A stretch of 64,000 nt of DNA from Stagnihabitans sp038231395 (GTDB lineage Bacteria; Pseudomonadota; Alphaproteobacteria; Rhodobacterales; Rhodobacteraceae), in assembly GCA_038231395.1 (NCBI GenBank), contig JBBRLL010000016.1, forward strand, positions 1-64,000. The letters run 5' to 3'. The notes below the pieces were generated by a model. That model was not told the origin of the DNA. It worked only from the letters and a program-made list of their open reading frames with translations, and did no database searches. The position numbers and the translations under genes were made by a program. Shown one piece after another: positions 63,727-64,000 of the stretch. Each line of letters starts with the position of its first letter. Position 1 is the stretch's first letter.

Positions 63727-64000
63727 ACGGAGCGGTACGGCGCTCACCATCCGACATGAGCCGACCTTCCAAATCCGGCACTGAAAAAGCTGGCGAAAGC
63801 CATGGTCGTCGGATGGGGCATACCGCGTCGCCATGACCAAGGCGCAATTCTCGCGGCATCGCCCATAGGCCTTTAACACAAGACGCATATTTCACGGCCC
63901 GTATGTTTTCGCGACCCCCCGGAAGCCTGTTGTTGGCCAAACTTAGCTGATCCGCTCGGCCGATGGGAACCTGACTGTATCCCATGAGTTGATTACACTG
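63727..64000. other. End of window; possible weak EcfG-like promoter
   Basis: No gene is recognised. GGAAC (63966-63970) is followed 16 bases later by AGTT (63987-63990), one base off the EcfG -10 consensus, pointing out of the window. Confidence 0.3.

Noticed and set aside
1..64000. CRISPR arrays, rRNA or tRNA genes
   Set aside because: No regularly spaced direct repeats, rRNA segments or cloverleaf sequences were seen by eye. A tRNAscan or similar run would settle the tRNA question.

Overview
The window reads as chromosomal DNA of a high-GC alphaproteobacterium of the Rhodobacterales, most likely an aerobic anoxygenic phototroph of the Roseobacter group. Evidence: a photosynthesis gene cluster in the typical order (bchF-bchN-bchB-bchH divergent from ppaA-ppsR-bchG-bch2-bchP-idi), PpsR operators (TGT-N12-ACA), an alphaproteobacterial general-stress locus (phyR/nepR/ecfG/histidine kinase) with GGAAC-N16-CGTT promoters, and RbsABC-type sugar transport clusters. 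The genus cannot be fixed from this segment.

Layout. 1-13868: bacteriochlorophyll genes. bchH (cut by the left edge), bchB, bchN and bchF run leftward. The cobalamin-binding antirepressor ppaA, the repressor ppsR, bchG, a PucC-like carrier, bchP, idi and a bciA-type 8-vinyl reductase run rightward. 13849-20528: an acyl-CoA-responsive XRE regulator (ScfR type) divergent from an operon for glyoxylate and malyl-CoA metabolism (serine/aspartate-glyoxylate aminotransferase, malyl-CoA lyase, malate-CoA ligase beta and alpha). A second PpaA-like B12-binding protein converges on its end. 20529-25626: a graveyard of decayed mobile DNA (IS66 and IS3 remnants, half a molybdenum hydroxylase, an integrase fragment, a DUF1403 gene with a damaged scpB). 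25627-31332: LysR-linked oxidoreductase and hydrolase genes, several truncated.

31502-51874: a 20-kb carbohydrate-acid utilisation island. It has a LacI regulator, one RhaSTPQ-like ABC transporter whose binding protein carries a nonsense codon, a ketose 3-epimerase, and a leftward operon (GntR regulator, binding protein, ATPase, permease, SDR, mannonate-dehydratase paralogue, SMP-30 lactonase). A divergent rightward operon holds uxuA, an RraA-like aldolase, a mutarotase-like protein, an APH-fold kinase, a divergent enolase paralogue and a DHRS6-like SDR. Transport, oxidation to a lactone, hydrolysis, dehydration and aldol cleavage are all represented. The kinase plus altered enolase suggest an extra, undescribed step.

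52167-56703: a LysR gene and small redox/unknown genes, then IS5 and aminotransferase remnants. 57048-63726: general stress response. An operon of DUF2383, DUF883-like, holin-like and DUF3618 proteins has its own EcfG promoter. It is followed by a candidate EcfG-driven small RNA with its own terminator, then phyR divergent from nepR-ecfG-histidine kinase across a fully palindromic, two-way EcfG promoter.

The most interesting points are the EcfG-driven small-RNA candidate at 59455-59619, the enolase paralogue with a changed catalytic pocket at 49765-51081, and the malyl-CoA module joined to the photosynthesis cluster between two sensory regulators.
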